Positions 21,532 through 32,325 of a stretch of 64,000 bases of DNA are shown here, in pieces. The notes below the pieces were generated by a model that was not told where the DNA came from, did no database searches, and worked only from the letters and a program-made list of their open reading frames with translations. The DNA is taken from NCBI GenBank assembly GCA_012064385.1, contig QRDG01000026.1, forward strand, positions 356,868 to 420,867, given 5' to 3'. Every line of letters begins with the position of its first letter. Position 1 is the stretch's first letter. A program made the position numbers and the translations under genes. Source of the stretch: Puccinellia tenuiflora (Eukaryota > Streptophyta > Magnoliopsida > Poales > Poaceae).

Positions 21532-22737
21532 GAGCATCTCTAGCAGATACTGCATACCGCAAACCGCAAACGCGCGGATGCAGGCCGGGTTTTTTGCGTT
21601 ATGCAGGCCGAAAAATGCTCCCGCAGATCAGAAACGGCATTGTAAACCGCAATAGCAAAAAAAATATCGCGGGAAGCACAGATGAACGCACAAATTTGAA
21701 ATTCGACACAACAACATTCAAAATACACACCATCGAGTTCATACATTCACATAAAAACACCTAAAAACTAGTAGGTCGCCGCCACGGCATGTTTACATAC
21801 CAAAATTGGGCTCTCACCGGAGCCAATGCCGTGGCGGCGACGTCGTCGGCGTTGCGGAGGCGGCGATGCCGTGGCTCAGTCGTCGTCCTCGAGGAAGACG
21901 AAGGGCTGGTCCCTTGCGATCTGCCGGATCTCGGCCTCCTTCTCCGCCTGGCGGACGGTCGCCTGCTTGACGCCTTCGACCATGACGTCGATGTGGGCGT
22001 CGCCGCAGAAGTCCTGCGGCGTGATGACCGGCTCCTACACCATCGCGGCGAGGACATCGCCGAGCTCGTCGTCGTCGACGTAGTCACCCGCGAAGCGCGG
22101 AATGATCTCCGGCTCCGGCTCTGGCTCCTGCTCCAGCTTCCTCTTCGGCGCGCGGCTCGTCGAGGCAGAGGAGACCGACGAGGGCGAAGAGGAGCCGCCG
22201 CGACGGAGGTACTGCTCCGATTCGCGGCGGAAGTAGGCAGGCGGCGGCACCGTGCCGTTGTTCAGGTACAGCCTGGCGGCGCGGATGCACGCGGCGTCGG
22301 AGGCGACCTTCTGGGCCTCCGTCTTCTCGCCGCGGCCGCCGCCATTGGAGCTTTCGCCGCGGCTGCTCGAGCCTCCGCCGCGGCTGCTCCCGCCTCTCCA
22401 GCGGCCGATCTGGCCTCCCCCGCGGGCCATGGCGTAGGAGGGGGAGCGGATCCGGTGGCGGAGCTACGGTGTGGGTCGTCGGCGCCGGATTTTGCGCGGC
22501 GGTGGGCGGCGGAGGAAGGGAGGAGAGCGCTGCGAGAGGATAGGGTTTGGGTCCGCAAACGCCCTCTCGGCCGGCATATATGGAGGCTTTTCGCGGTCGA
22601 GAGCGGGGGCCTGCAGCGGATTTCTGGGCTGGGCCGCTTTTGCGGGATCTGCCCTGGTCCGTTTTCCCCCCAAAAACTGCATAGCAGCCTGCATAGGCCG
22701 ATGCAGGCCGCGTTTGCCGTATCTGCTAGAGATGCTC
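21532..22737. mobile_element. Harbinger-type DNA transposon, 1,206 bp, in the LRR coding region
   Basis: Perfect 19-bp terminal inverted repeats, GAGCATCTCTAGCAGATAC, with a TTA duplication at 21529-21531 and 22738-22740. A single TTA at this point would leave the LRR frame continuous. Size and lack of a transposase make it non-autonomous. Confidence 0.92.
21876..22430 (-). pseudogene. unknown ORF carried by the 1.2-kb Harbinger-type element, one in-frame TAG
   Basis: Starts MARGGGQIGRW at 22430 and runs 184 codons to a TGA at 21876, interrupted only by TAG at 22035-22037. It has a Gly/Arg/Ser-rich N-terminus, a central RLYLNNGTVPPPAYFRRE segment, a basic patch and an acidic C-terminus (FLEDDD). 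I do not recognise the family. It does not look like a DDE transposase or a Myb-like ORF1. It may be a captured host fragment or an element-specific accessory protein. Confidence 0.45.
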
Positions 22738-23132
22738 TTAAGGGGTTAGAGAACCTCAACCTGTCGTGCTGTTCTCGGATTTGCAAGCTACCTGCATCTA
22801 TTTGTGGGCTTCGTAAACTACAGCGGCTGGATCTATCAAACTGCACCAGCCTTGATCAGTTGCCTCACCCGTTTCAATTGGAAAGTTTAGGTTTTCTAAA
22901 CTTGGAGGGATGCTTCAGACTCAAAGAACTGCCAGAATCTTTTGGTAACCTTTCTTCCCTCCGGAATTTGAACTTGGAAGGTTGCTCTAGTCTAAAGCAA
23001 TTACCAGAATCTATTGCTGACTTGTCTGGATTAGAGTACCTGAGCATTTCACGTATTCACCCTGAGTTGCCGGACTCACTAATAGAGCTCCAAAGGCTCC
23101 ACAAACTGGACCTGACATATTGTGATGCGTGA

Positions 23133-24048
23133 TATGAGGACCTTTGCTGAGATCCAGTAAGCTGGAGCCGCTTGGTTCTTCCCTCCAAACATAAGAGAGT
23201 TCTGTTTATTGTATTTGAGTTGGTCGAAATTTGGGATCAGAATTGAGATGCTTTATGCAAATGGATCTATGATGTTTAATTGCATTCATTTCTGTGTTCT
23301 ATAATTACAGACCATTCAGATCATTTTCCTTGCATTTTCTTGTGAACGATGTCGAGGTAATAATATTGAATATTAAGATGAATAGAAATCAATACTATTT
23401 TCTTTAAGTTAAGTTATTCCATAGTATTCTTTTTTCACTTAAAGGAATTTTTGTAATTCATTGATATTGCAATTTGAATATTGCAATAATTTATATTGAA
23501 AAGACGATAGCCAATTTATTGGCTACTTCGAATTCATATGTACAATTAGTTTTTTTTTCAGGGATTTCAGGAAAAAAAGTCTCTTGTTATTTTTTATTCT
23601 ATCACTGGACAGAATGCAAAGATAAGATTAGTTATTCTTCGTCTACGAATATCCAAATTTTTACATAGCGCATACGACGGAGTTTTTGTTTTCTGTGTGG
23701 ACTGTTGTCGTCTGTAATGTTTAAAGTCTCCTTTTGGAAGTGTGATTTTCAGAAATTCCTAGATACCAAAGAAAACTCGAAAACACAACACCACAACTAG
23801 TGCGGACCGTCCCGTGGCAGGAGGACGGGTGCAGGTGGTTTGCGCGTGATGCCATGCTAGGCATGCAGCCGGGCTTGGTTTGGTCAAAACTGAACTTGAT
23901 TCTGAACTGCCAAGCCACCAACACCTCTTCTAATTCTCCAACGCTTTGTAGCTGTGCACTGCAGTTCATACTCACACGGTTCACACTTCGAGGCTTCATG
24001 CCTCCTCGGCCTCCCGCCAAAATGAACTCACCTAGCTCCTGCTAGCTC
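23133..24048. other. intergenic, no gene seen
   Basis: AT-rich sequence downstream of the NBS-LRR pseudogene, becoming GC-richer after 23800 as it approaches the BURP gene. It contains CATGCAG (an RY-like element) near 23863 within the probable BURP promoter. Confidence 0.5.
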
Positions 24049-24057
24049 CTATAAATC
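24049..24057 (+). promoter_or_regulatory. TATA box of the BURP gene
   Basis: CTATAAATC, 36 bp before the ATG. A normal spacing to the start site would leave a 5' UTR of only about 10-15 bases, so this is a candidate and not a certainty. Confidence 0.5.
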
Positions 24058-24092
24058 TACCGCTGCATCGATCTCCAACTTCCCACCCAACA

Positions 24093-26453
24093 ATGGCGCC
24101 CTCTCGACACTCACACCTCTTCTTCGTCACCATCCTCCTGCTCCGCCTGCCACGTTCAACCCCATCCCGCCTGCCACCTTACTCTCCATCGCCAGTTCCA
24201 TGGCTATCCGATGACCTCTCGTCCCCAGCCCCTGCTCCCCCATCGCATTTCCTGACGCAAAGAAGCTGGCAACGCCGTACGCCGGCCTACATTGCCGTCG
24301 TCTCCCCTCCCCCTGCTCCGGCGCCACGCCCCTTGACGCCACAGGGATTTCCAGGTGCTTTGCCGTTCTCCTACGCCGCCGTCGACTCTCTTTCCCCTTC
24401 CCCTGCTCCGGCGCCACGTCCCCTGACGCCGCAGGGATTTCCAGGTGCTTTGCCGTTCTCTGATCCACCGCCACGTTTCCCAACGCCACGAGGGCTGCCA
24501 CGGCCTTCGGTGTCCTCCGATGCATTCTCCCCACCCCCTTCTCCGCCGCCGCGTTTTCCGTCGGCGCTACGACGCTCGCCGCGGCTGACGCCGTCGTCGG
24601 CCTTGCCCGTGAACCCGTTCACGGCCAAGGCGGCCTTCATCCGGTACTGGAACCGGAAGGTGCACAGCAACCGCCTCCACCCGGCCTTCTTCTTCGCCAA
24701 GCTGTCCCCGCTCTCCGCGCCCGACGCCGCCGCCTTCTCCTCCCTCGCCGCCGCCGGCCAGCTCGGCTCCCGCCTCCCCGCCTTCTGCGCCGCGGCCTCC
24801 ATCCTCTGCCCCGCCACATCCGACGCCATCTGGTCGGGATCGTCCTCCGTGGCCGGCGACGCGTCCGGCTCATCGCCAGCCTCCAACTCTACCGCCGCGC
24901 CGTTCAAGAACTACGACAACGGCAACTTCAGCAGCTACGGCAACAGCGGCGGCGGCGGCGCCGACGCGTTCGCCGTCTACTCGAGAGGCCAGATCAACCC
25001 GGTGGACTCGTTCCGTCGGTACGGCAAGGGCTCGCTTGGCCGGAACGACTCCTTCGCCACCTACGAGGCGCTCGGCAACGTCGGCACCGCGAGCTTCAAC
25101 TCCTACACCTCCGGCGCCACCGGCGGCTCCGGCGAGTTCGCCGCCTACGACGGCGAGACCAACACGGCTGCCGTCACCTTCACCAACTACGACGTCGACG
25201 GTAACGGCCGTGCCCGCGAGTTCACGGCGTACACGCAGGACGCCAACTCCGGTGTTGAGACCTTTACCGGGTATGGCAAGACCGCGAACGGCGCCGGCGA
25301 GTCCTTCAAGGCATACGGCAACCACTCCAACACCATCATGTCCGGTTTCGTCAACTACGGCGAGAAGGCCAACAGCGCCACCGACACGTTCGACTCCTAC
25401 GGCCTCAACGGCAACGCCCCCCAGAACACCTTCAGAAGCTATTCCTCCGGGAGCAACGGCGGCGCCGACGAGTTCAAGGGGTATAGAGACAACGCCAACG
25501 TGGGCGACGACAGCTTCATGTCCTACGCGAACGACGCCAACGGCGCCACCGCCGACTTCGAGAGCTACGGCAAGTCCGTGAACCCGGGGAGCGTGGCGTT
25601 CAAGGGGTACGGCCAGGGCTCCAACCCCAACCACCGCATCGGATTCACGCACTACACCGGCGACAACACCACGTTCAAGGCCTACTCCAACGACGGCGTC
25701 GAGTTCAAGGAGTACCAGAACATGTCCAAGATGGAGGTGTCCAAGGTGATGGCGGACTTGTCGTCCGGGCACCATCGGCAGCCACCGAAGTGGTCGCCGG
25801 AGCCGGGCAAGTTCTTCCGGGAGCGGGACCTCATAACCGGCAACCGAATGGCGATGCCGGACATCAGCGACAAGATGCCGCCACGGGCGTTCCTGCCGAG
25901 GGACATCGCCGCGAAGATACCGTTCGAGGCGAGCGCTGTGTCGGCGCTCTTCGGAGCGCCGCCAGGAACGGCGATGAGGCAGGTGGTGGCGTCCACCGTG
26001 GACGAGTGCGCGCGCCCGCCCAGCCGGGGCGAGACCAAGCGGTGCGCGACGTCGGCCGAGGACGTCCTGGACTTCGCCGTCGAGATGCTGGGCGACAACA
26101 TCGCCGTCCGCAGCACGGAGTCCCCGGCGGGCAGCGGCGGGGACATCAGGCTCGGGAAGATCATCGGGATCGACGGCGGCAGCGTGACGGCATCCGTGTC
26201 GTGCCACCAGAGCCTGTTCCCGTACTTGGTGTACTACTGCCACTCGGTGCCGAGCGTCCGGGTGTACGAGGCTGAGATCCTGGCCGTCGACTCCGACCAG
26301 AAGATCAATCGTGGGGTGGCCATCTGCCATCTCGACACCTCGGACTGGAGCCCAAATCACGGGGCGTTCATCGCGCTCGGTGGAAAACCGGGTGAGATGG
26401 AGGTGTGCCATTGGATCTTCCAGGGAGACATGACCTGGACGGTGGCTGATTGA
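24093..26453 (+). CDS. BURP-domain protein, polygalacturonase non-catalytic beta-subunit type, 786 aa
   Basis: A single exon starting in an ACAATGGCG context. Residues 7-20 are hydrophobic, as in a signal peptide. Residues about 28-200 are Pro/Ser-rich, with a 30-codon unit (APAPRPLTPQGFPGALPFS plus spacer) present twice at 24314 and 24404. Residues about 270-540 hold some twenty FxxY-type repeats (FKNY, FSSY, FRRY, FNSY and so on) spaced about 14 residues apart. The BURP domain fills about 570-786 with the full CH-X10-CH-X27-CH-X25-CH pattern. The family is secreted to the cell wall, where tomato PG1-beta binds and modulates polygalacturonase in pectin metabolism. The ORF is intact and GC-rich, so this is probably a working gene. 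Assignment to the PG1-beta subclass rests on the FxxY repeats. Confidence 0.93.
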   Translation: MAPSRHSHLFFVTILLLRLPRSTPSRLPPYSPSPVPWLSDDLSSPAPAPPSHFLTQRSWQRRTPAYIAVVSPPPAPAPRPLTPQGFPGALPFSYAAVDSLSPSPAPAPRPLTPQGFPGALPFSDPPPRFPTPRGLPRPSVSSDAFSPPPSPPPRFPSALRRSPRLTPSSALPVNPFTAKAAFIRYWNRKVHSNRLHPAFFFAKLSPLSAPDAAAFSSLAAAGQLGSRLPAFCAAASILCPATSDAIWSGSSSVAGDASGSSPASNSTAAPFKNYDNGNFSSYGNSGGGGADAFAVYSRGQINPVDSFRRYGKGSLGRNDSFATYEALGNVGTASFNSYTSGATGGSGEFAAYDGETNTAAVTFTNYDVDGNGRAREFTAYTQDANSGVETFTGYGKTANGAGESFKAYGNHSNTIMSGFVNYGEKANSATDTFDSYGLNGNAPQNTFRSYSSGSNGGADEFKGYRDNANVGDDSFMSYANDANGATADFESYGKSVNPGSVAFKGYGQGSNPNHRIGFTHYTGDNTTFKAYSNDGVEFKEYQNMSKMEVSKVMADLSSGHHRQPPKWSPEPGKFFRERDLITGNRMAMPDISDKMPPRAFLPRDIAAKIPFEASAVSALFGAPPGTAMRQVVASTVDECARPPSRGETKRCATSAEDVLDFAVEMLGDNIAVRSTESPAGSGGDIRLGKIIGIDGGSVTASVSCHQSLFPYLVYYCHSVPSVRVYEAEILAVDSDQKINRGVAICHLDTSDWSPNHGAFIALGGKPGEMEVCHWIFQGDMTWTVAD

Positions 26454-26750
26454 TCTGATAACGGCGGTCCGATGTGAATGAATCATCTATGTTTTACTCT
26501 GTTCAAGTTAAAGTTTTTTTTTGGCACATATGAACATTTTAATATGATATCGTTGGTCAAATTGCATTGTTTGTGGCAAAGTGAAGGTAAGAAATAGGTG
26601 TGATCTAATGTTGGTAAAAGTAGTGAATGAAAGCACCTTGTGCATGCTCAGCATGTAGCTACTTCGCCTATTCCTAACTTAGAAAGCAGTAACGGAAGTG
26701 TGAACATGATGGACGAAGGAAAAGGTGATCATAGTTGATTTTCTTGCTGT
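26454..26750. other. 3' flank of the BURP gene, nothing else seen
   Basis: AT-rich, with a T run at 26514-26521. It presumably contains the transcript end. No clear polyadenylation signal is singled out. Confidence 0.4.
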
Positions 26751-26765
26751 GTTATTCTCCAAGGA

Positions 26766-27109
26766 CAGGTGCACTGCCAGGGATAGGAAAAACTTCAACG
26801 CCATGGTGATCATGTCCTGTTGGTCTCTATGGAAACACAGGAATGCATGGGTGTTTGGAGACACGAGGAAGCAGTTCTCCGTGGAGCAACATGTACGGAA
26901 GCTGGTAGACGAAGTGCAGTTGTGGATCAGAGCCCGCCGAGGGGGCGAAAACGGTGCTGGAGAGGAAGGTGTTACGTAGTATGTAATAGGTAGCTTGCGT
27001 GTGTGGGGTGCTATCTGACGTGTTGTTCGCAACATAGTCAGATTCTTGTATATAACATTCTGCCTTCTATAAAATTAAGGTACGCCTCGGCGTACTCTCG
27101 AAAAAAAAA
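26766..27109 (+). mobile_element. 5'-truncated LINE tail
   Basis: GTTATTCTCCAAGGA is duplicated at 26751-26765 and 27110-27124, with a poly(A) run of 9 A at 27101-27109. The insert ends an L1-type ORF with SCWSLWKHRNAWVF ... VRKLVDEVQLW (to 26979), the same C-terminal motif as the LINE at 20.5 kb but from another subfamily. Confidence 0.9.
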
Positions 27110-27124
27110 GTTATTCTCCAAGGA

Positions 27125-27619
27125 TCCATGTGACAAAGTAAGGATGAACATAAATGTGTTCGTTGCCTGGTTCAATTTGTTCATCGTTTTCTCTAAGTAA
27201 CAACTATATTCAAATCACAAATCAGCAGTTTTTTTTTCAAGACGAAACCAGCAATGTTTTTTATTTGGTAATTCTTCCTTTTCGTAGATTGTCCAATCAG
27301 AAAACGAAGCATAGTCGTGAATCCTGACTTTGTAACGAGAAAAGACCCAAAAAACTCAAAATGGAGCCCGAGCTCCACATAGCCATTTATGTTGAAAAAT
27401 TCAAAAAACTTATTTTTAAGTTCAAAAAAAAGTAGGTACATAGTCATTGATATATACTATAAGCGTGCAAAATCAAAATTCGAAACATTTTCTATTTCAG
27501 ACTACACAAAATGACAAAAATGTAGATATGAGTACATTAAACAATACACATTTTTAAACCTCTATATTTTGTCAGATCAAAGAAATCGTTTTTTATTTGG
27601 CACAAAACAAAAGTTCATG
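27125..27619. other. AT-rich stretch, no gene seen
   Basis: Long A/T runs and no ORF of note. Confidence 0.4.
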
Positions 27620-28870
27620 TCTTGATGGTTTCCATGGGGAGTATTACCAGGTTTTTTTTTGGATGTTATTAAAAATTCCTTTGAAATAACTATTTGATAA
27701 TTTTATTCATGGTAAATTAGACATTGGTAGACTGAATATAGGAACCATCACTCTGATACCGAAATGTGAATGCAATGGTAACCCGAAAGTTTAGACCTAT
27801 TTATTTGATGAATGGTAGTTTGAAAATTATAACTATCAATAATAGGTTGGCTCATATTGATGAACATATCATTTATAGAATCCAACCAACTTTTATGAAA
27901 AAATAGATTCATTTTGGAAGGTGTGACTGTTTTGCATGAAACTTTTCATGAAGTTATTTTTTATTTGAAGTTCTTTTCAAAGTGGATTTTGAAAAGGCTT
28001 ATGATAATATAAATTGGGCTCTTCTGTATAATGTGATGCTTTAAAAAGTTTTTCTTATAAATGGAATGATCTTATCTTTAGTTCCATTACTAGTGGGAAA
28101 GTAAATGTGAAAATTAATGATCATCTTATTTATTCTAGATGCAGATTCTATGAGTGTTATGGTGCACAATACACAAGAGTTTGGGGTTATTTCTAGTAAC
28201 TAATATGTTGGAGAATGGCATTGTTTTTCAATATGCAGATGATACTATTTTCCTTTTGGATGAAGGATTTGAAAATGTTATTAATCTAAAGTTTTTTTTA
28301 TTAGTATTTTGTGAAAATATATGGTCTCAAAATAAATTTCTTGAAAAGTGAGGTGTACTGTCTTGGTGACTGTAAGGACCAAGCACATCCGTATGAAGAT
28401 TTTTTCACTTATAGATCAAAGGATTTGTTTCTTAAATATCCGGGGGTGCCAATTGATAAGAAAAGCTTCTTAATTTTAATTGGTTGTTGAGGATAGAATG
28501 TTGGCAGGGAGACCGTTGGATATTGGATAAAGAACAATTCTCTTGAATTCATGCTGGACTACTATTCCTATTTTTATGCTTTCATTCTATAGATTGCCTG
28601 ATGGGGTGAGGAAAAAGTTCCATATCTTCAGAAGTAGGATGCTTTGGCGAGAGGGTCAAGGGATTAGAAAATACCGCCTAGCTAACGAACTAGGTAACTT
28701 TTTTTATCTCCAAAAGACTTAGGTAGATTAGGGTTCTGAATTTGGATACCATAATAATAATTTGCTTTGTCAATGGTTATGGAGGTTGCAAAATGAGGAT
28801 AGAGCTTGGTAGCAAGAACTGAAGAAAAATGTCTTCAGAAGAAAACTTTGTCACGGGCTTGTGATAAACC
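27620..28870 (+). pseudogene. decayed L1-type LINE reverse transcriptase
   Basis: Fragments of RT in several plus-strand frames lie in the right order: ITLIPKC near 27750, FKVDFEKAYDNINW near 27980, QYADDTIFLLDEG near 28231 (the catalytic YADD), then post-RT fragments such as a degenerate RPLDIW and MLWREG. Many stops and shifts show an old copy. No ends or target duplications could be defined. Confidence 0.75.
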
Positions 28871-29600
28871 TAGTTTGTCACAATTTTGTTCAATATTAAC
28901 GAAAGTGAAACCCATTTAAAAAAATTGTGAGAGAATTTTTTTGTCTCGAGGATGAAGGCCAGATCACGCCCAATTCGATCCTTGAAAGACCCATTGCACT
29001 ACAGCGGCAGCTCGGCAATAAAACAAGATTCTAGGATGATGTTTGATAAAGGAAATCTGCTTATAGCACTGCTATATATTGTTGTTTTCTAGTCACTTTT
29101 GATGTAAATCTCATCGTAATCATAGAACCTTAGCAAACCATTAGATTGGGGAAATCAATTTGGAGGATTCAGCACACTTAATCACTTCACTAATTGGTTA
29201 TGCATTTTGGCCCTTTGTAATATATTTGGCTGGCCAGCATATTCAGTGAAATATCACCGCAACTGACTTGGCAGAGCTTTTCAGAGTTACCTTATTTTCT
29301 GAAAGTTCAGCATAACACTAGTTGATATCAATTAAGCGTGTGAATCACTATCGCATGTTACAATTCTCATATGTTAATACTTCTTTTGTGATCTAACAAC
29401 ATGTTGCCAATCTGTTGGCGCGAATTGGCCGCCTAGCTTAGTTTATTGTGGCTCCGAAAACCGGCACATGTGAAGCAAGCATGATATAACATAAAACTAT
29501 AAAGTGTGGCAAATTAAACAATTTGTTATAAACCTAGTATTCATAAGTTACTAGGCTTCAGCATTTCCAATCTGAAGTAAAAAAAACAGCGTGTCTACTC
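28871..29600. other. intergenic, no gene seen
   Basis: AT-rich and unassigned. Confidence 0.4.
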
Positions 29601-29603
29601 TTA

Positions 29604-29852
29604 GGGCTCCTTTGATTCATAAGAAAGGAAATGTATAGGATTGAGAAACTTATATAATTGGGGTGACATATCTAGTTGAATCCAATGGAAAGAGGGTTTT
29701 CTTTTGATTGTGGTGATGGAATTTTCCATGAGGTCGGAGCTCATGCTTTTTTCCTATGTGATTTATTGAAGCAAACAAGTTCTGTAGGAAAATTTCCTAT
29801 AGGATCCAATCCTCCAAAATTCCTTTGATATTCCTTGAAATCAAATGGGCCC
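29604..29852. mobile_element. Tourist-like MITE, 249 bp
   Basis: Imperfect terminal inverted repeats: GGGCTCCTTTGATTCA at the left, and GGGCCCATTTGATTTCA when the right end is inverted. TTA duplications lie at 29601-29603 and 29853-29855. The termini match the PIF/Harbinger-related MITEs of grasses. Confidence 0.85.
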
Positions 29853-29855
29853 TTA

Positions 29856-30356
29856 TACTAGTGAGATGTGCATACGTCGTCTCAACCTGTTTTTCAGGAC
29901 TGGACCACACCTAGCACGTCTCCAGATTACACGCTCAGCTGGATCTGGCTTGAACTACTGAAGGCTCTCATCTACTACTGCTTGATATGAAACAGAGCCA
30001 GTAATGTGTGGAACAGGGAATCACTAACATGCACTCTCAAGAGGTGTGTGTTAGTTATGCTTAGGCATTGACCAATGAAACAAGGCTGATACATTAAAGA
30101 TCAGAGTGGTGGAACAAGTCTATGTGACCGGAGGTATTGAGCTGAAGAGAAGTTGAAGCTTTACTCTATGTCTAGGAGCACAAGAAAGAAAATAAATAGC
30201 AAAATTCGATAAGGGACATCGAGTGAAGAGTGCATATGAGCTACTACCAGTGACCCACATACTTGATCCTTATAGATTGAGATACTGCAACAAGTTATTT
30301 GTTCGAAACAACACCATGATAATTAAACAACATCGGATTCCTCTGTGTTTGCCTCG
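29856..30356. other. 3' flank of the glycosyltransferase gene, no gene seen
   Basis: No ORF of note. It should contain the minus-strand transcript end of the gene at 30357. Confidence 0.4.
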
Positions 30357-31805
30357 TCATTTTACGTGCATGTTCATTATACACAACTCACGGATCATCT
30401 CCCCCGCTTCCTTCCAAGAAGATCCTCCCTCCGTCACGGCCTCTTTAGCTAACATTGATAGCTCTGCAACGCCTTTTGCCGCTTCAACTCCCAATTCCCC
30501 AAGCATCAACTCCCTTACCACCCTTGAGACCTCTTCACTTGTGACCAAACCTCGCATTGTCTCATCACTCGTCTGAACTCTAACCGCAATCTTGAGCTCA
30601 TCGACTATAAATTTGGCGTTTAAAGGTTGGTCTGCTTGCATAGGCCATACCGCTAGCGGCACGCCGGCGGTGACACTCTCCAACACCGAGTTCCACCCGC
30701 AGTGACTCAAGAAGCCTCGCACCCTGTCGTGCCGTAGGATTTCAGGTTGATCCACCCACTCTCTTACCACCAACCCTCTTTCCTTCGTACGATCCTCAAA
30801 CCCTGCACCGAGATCAATGTTCTCGGGCCTTACGGCCCATATGAAGTCCACCTCAGCCTGTTCCAGCCCGTCTGCAACTTCCTTCAGCTGCACCTCCGGG
30901 ATGGCAGCCAGCGTGCCGAGCGCGACGTACAACACAGCCCGGCCAGCTTCTGCCTTCTCGTCCAGCCACTCCATCCATGCCGGCCGGCCGTTGTCACATG
31001 CAGATGCGGGCTGCGAGAGGCAGAGTGGGCCGATGGCCCAGGCCCTGGGCCCACAGTGCTGGTTCCAGAACTCCATGTACGGGCTCTCTAGGCCATGGAA
31101 GGTGTTGACGATCAGTCCACTGCTTTCCTCTATGGCCTTCCCCAGCTTGCCGTCCAGCTCCATCATCGGCGCGACCGAAGACGGTTCCCCGAAGGGCGCC
31201 ATGATGTCCTCGAAGGTGAGCTTGATGTGGGGGAACTCCGGCACAGTGAACGTCGCCGGTTTGCCATCGCCATCGACGTCACCTGGCCGTAGCACGGCGC
31301 AGGGGTCGTGGCGGATGCGCAGCTCCCGCATGACCTGCGCGAACGAGGACATGCCGAAGAACGATACCTTGGGGATGCCGAGCTTGGCCGCGGACGCGTT
31401 CGTCCAGTACAGGAACGCGTCGGCGATGAGGAGGCTCGGCGGGGGCGCCATGGCGGCGAGGGACGCCTCGAGCTGCTGCTGGAGCAGCGACACGGCTCTG
31501 ACGAAGGCGACGAAGGAGGCCATGGACGTGAGCCCCTCTGCGCTCTCCACGCCCGCCGGGACTCCGGGGACGTCGGCGGGGAAAGCAAGCTCTACGACGG
31601 CCGTGTCGTCGGCGCCGGACAGCCCCTCGCGCACGAAGACGGCGTTGCCGGAGGTTGTGAAGAACGTGATCGTGGCGAGGCGGCGGCGGCGGAGGTGGTG
31701 GACGAGGTGGATGAGCGGGATGGTGTGGCCCTTGGCCATGAAGGGGAAGATTGCTATGTGTGGGAGGAGGACACGGGAGTCTGCGGACAAGGCGGCAAGA
31801 GCCAT
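30357..31805 (-). CDS. UDP-dependent glycosyltransferase (family 1), 482 aa, UGT90-like
   Basis: Intronless and intact. I chose the ATG at 31805 (GCCATGGCT), since the frame further upstream has only a GTG. The N-terminal PFMAKGHTIP carries the probable catalytic His (residue 27), with its partner Asp probably in LLIADAFLYW. The C-terminal PSPG box spans residues about 350-393, opens with WVDQPEIL, includes HCGWNSVLES and ends ADQ. The terminal Gln favours UDP-glucose as donor. The family acts in the cytosol and glycosylates small acceptors such as flavonoids, hormones or xenobiotics. The acceptor cannot be read from sequence. The overall pattern, including the long HLRRRR segment after the first motif, recalls plant UGT90, but subfamily placement is tentative. 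Confidence 0.93.
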   Translation of the reverse strand: MALAALSADSRVLLPHIAIFPFMAKGHTIPLIHLVHHLRRRRLATITFFTTSGNAVFVREGLSGADDTAVVELAFPADVPGVPAGVESAEGLTSMASFVAFVRAVSLLQQQLEASLAAMAPPPSLLIADAFLYWTNASAAKLGIPKVSFFGMSSFAQVMRELRIRHDPCAVLRPGDVDGDGKPATFTVPEFPHIKLTFEDIMAPFGEPSSVAPMMELDGKLGKAIEESSGLIVNTFHGLESPYMEFWNQHCGPRAWAIGPLCLSQPASACDNGRPAWMEWLDEKAEAGRAVLYVALGTLAAIPEVQLKEVADGLEQAEVDFIWAVRPENIDLGAGFEDRTKERGLVVREWVDQPEILRHDRVRGFLSHCGWNSVLESVTAGVPLAVWPMQADQPLNAKFIVDELKIAVRVQTSDETMRGLVTSEEVSRVVRELMLGELGVEAAKGVAELSMLAKEAVTEGGSSWKEAGEMIRELCIMNMHVK

Positions 31806-32325
31806 GGCAGATCGCACTGGAGAGGAAAGTGCGCGCTAGCTAGTCAGAGTGGTTTTCTGTATGCGATTTGTAGCAGCAAGCTGAATTTATTGCAAGGATT
31901 AACGTACGTCAACAACTGGTCGTTGTGCTCAATCATGGAACTAGGTTATTAGGAGCTGATTGGGATGTGAGCTGTCAAATCATCGCCACTAATTTGTTGC
32001 CATCTCAATAAGTTATCCAGGGTAGTCAGAACAACTTTAACGATTGCGAAATTTGTATGACATTCAAATTCTTTATAAGATAATAACAGCGAAATTACAT
32101 ATAGTGACATTACCATACCAGCTAACACATAATTTAATCAAACGAGATAGAGTAGTATGCAGGGAAGAAGCTGGTGGAGCATAGACCGCAAGAGCCCACC
32201 GTACGGGAACAAAAGTCTAGAAAGGCCGGTGGCATTTTTCAATACAAATGGTGTAACATCACTAATTGTAAGCACGATGATTGAAACTCGGTTGAATAAA
32301 AGCCATTAGCCGCCATAGCCTACAC
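31806..32325. other. upstream region of the glycosyltransferase, no other gene
   Basis: The gene's promoter should lie here on the minus strand. AATAAATTC (minus strand, near 31880) is a weak TATA candidate. Confidence 0.35.

Larger units (their letters stand above)
17690..23132 (+). pseudogene. CC-NBS-LRR disease-resistance-type gene, frameshifted and split by two transposons
   Basis: Exon 1 (17690-17977, 96 codons) is a coiled-coil/Rx-N-like segment. Exon 2 (18171-19331) is the NB-ARC: P-loop GQPGLGKTS, kinase-2 LIVLDNLF, RNBS-B KVIVTTSSK, GIPM for GLPL, and RNBS-D LKLCFLYLSVFP. Exon 3 starts at 19812 with an MHD-like LAYDFLRYL. All junctions are in phase. The family senses pathogen effectors and triggers cell death from the cytoplasm or membrane. 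Breaks: one-base losses or gains in a T run (20029-20037) and an A run (20127-20130) shift the frame and create a stop at 20064. A LINE (20334-21486) and a Harbinger element (21532-22737) sit inside the LRRs, which continue to a TGA at 23130-23132. Kinase-2 ends Asp-Asn, not Asp-Asp, and RNBS-B lacks its Arg, so the protein may have been a poor ATPase even before disruption. Confidence 0.88.

Noticed and set aside
24870..26486. 538-aa ORF antisense to the BURP gene
   Set aside because: It is the GC-rich shadow of the real coding strand, with no domain. The BURP frame carries the full CH pattern.
30817..31839. 340-aa and 214-aa plus-strand ORFs opposite the glycosyltransferase
   Set aside because: Shadow frames. 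The minus strand has the PSPG box and catalytic motifs.
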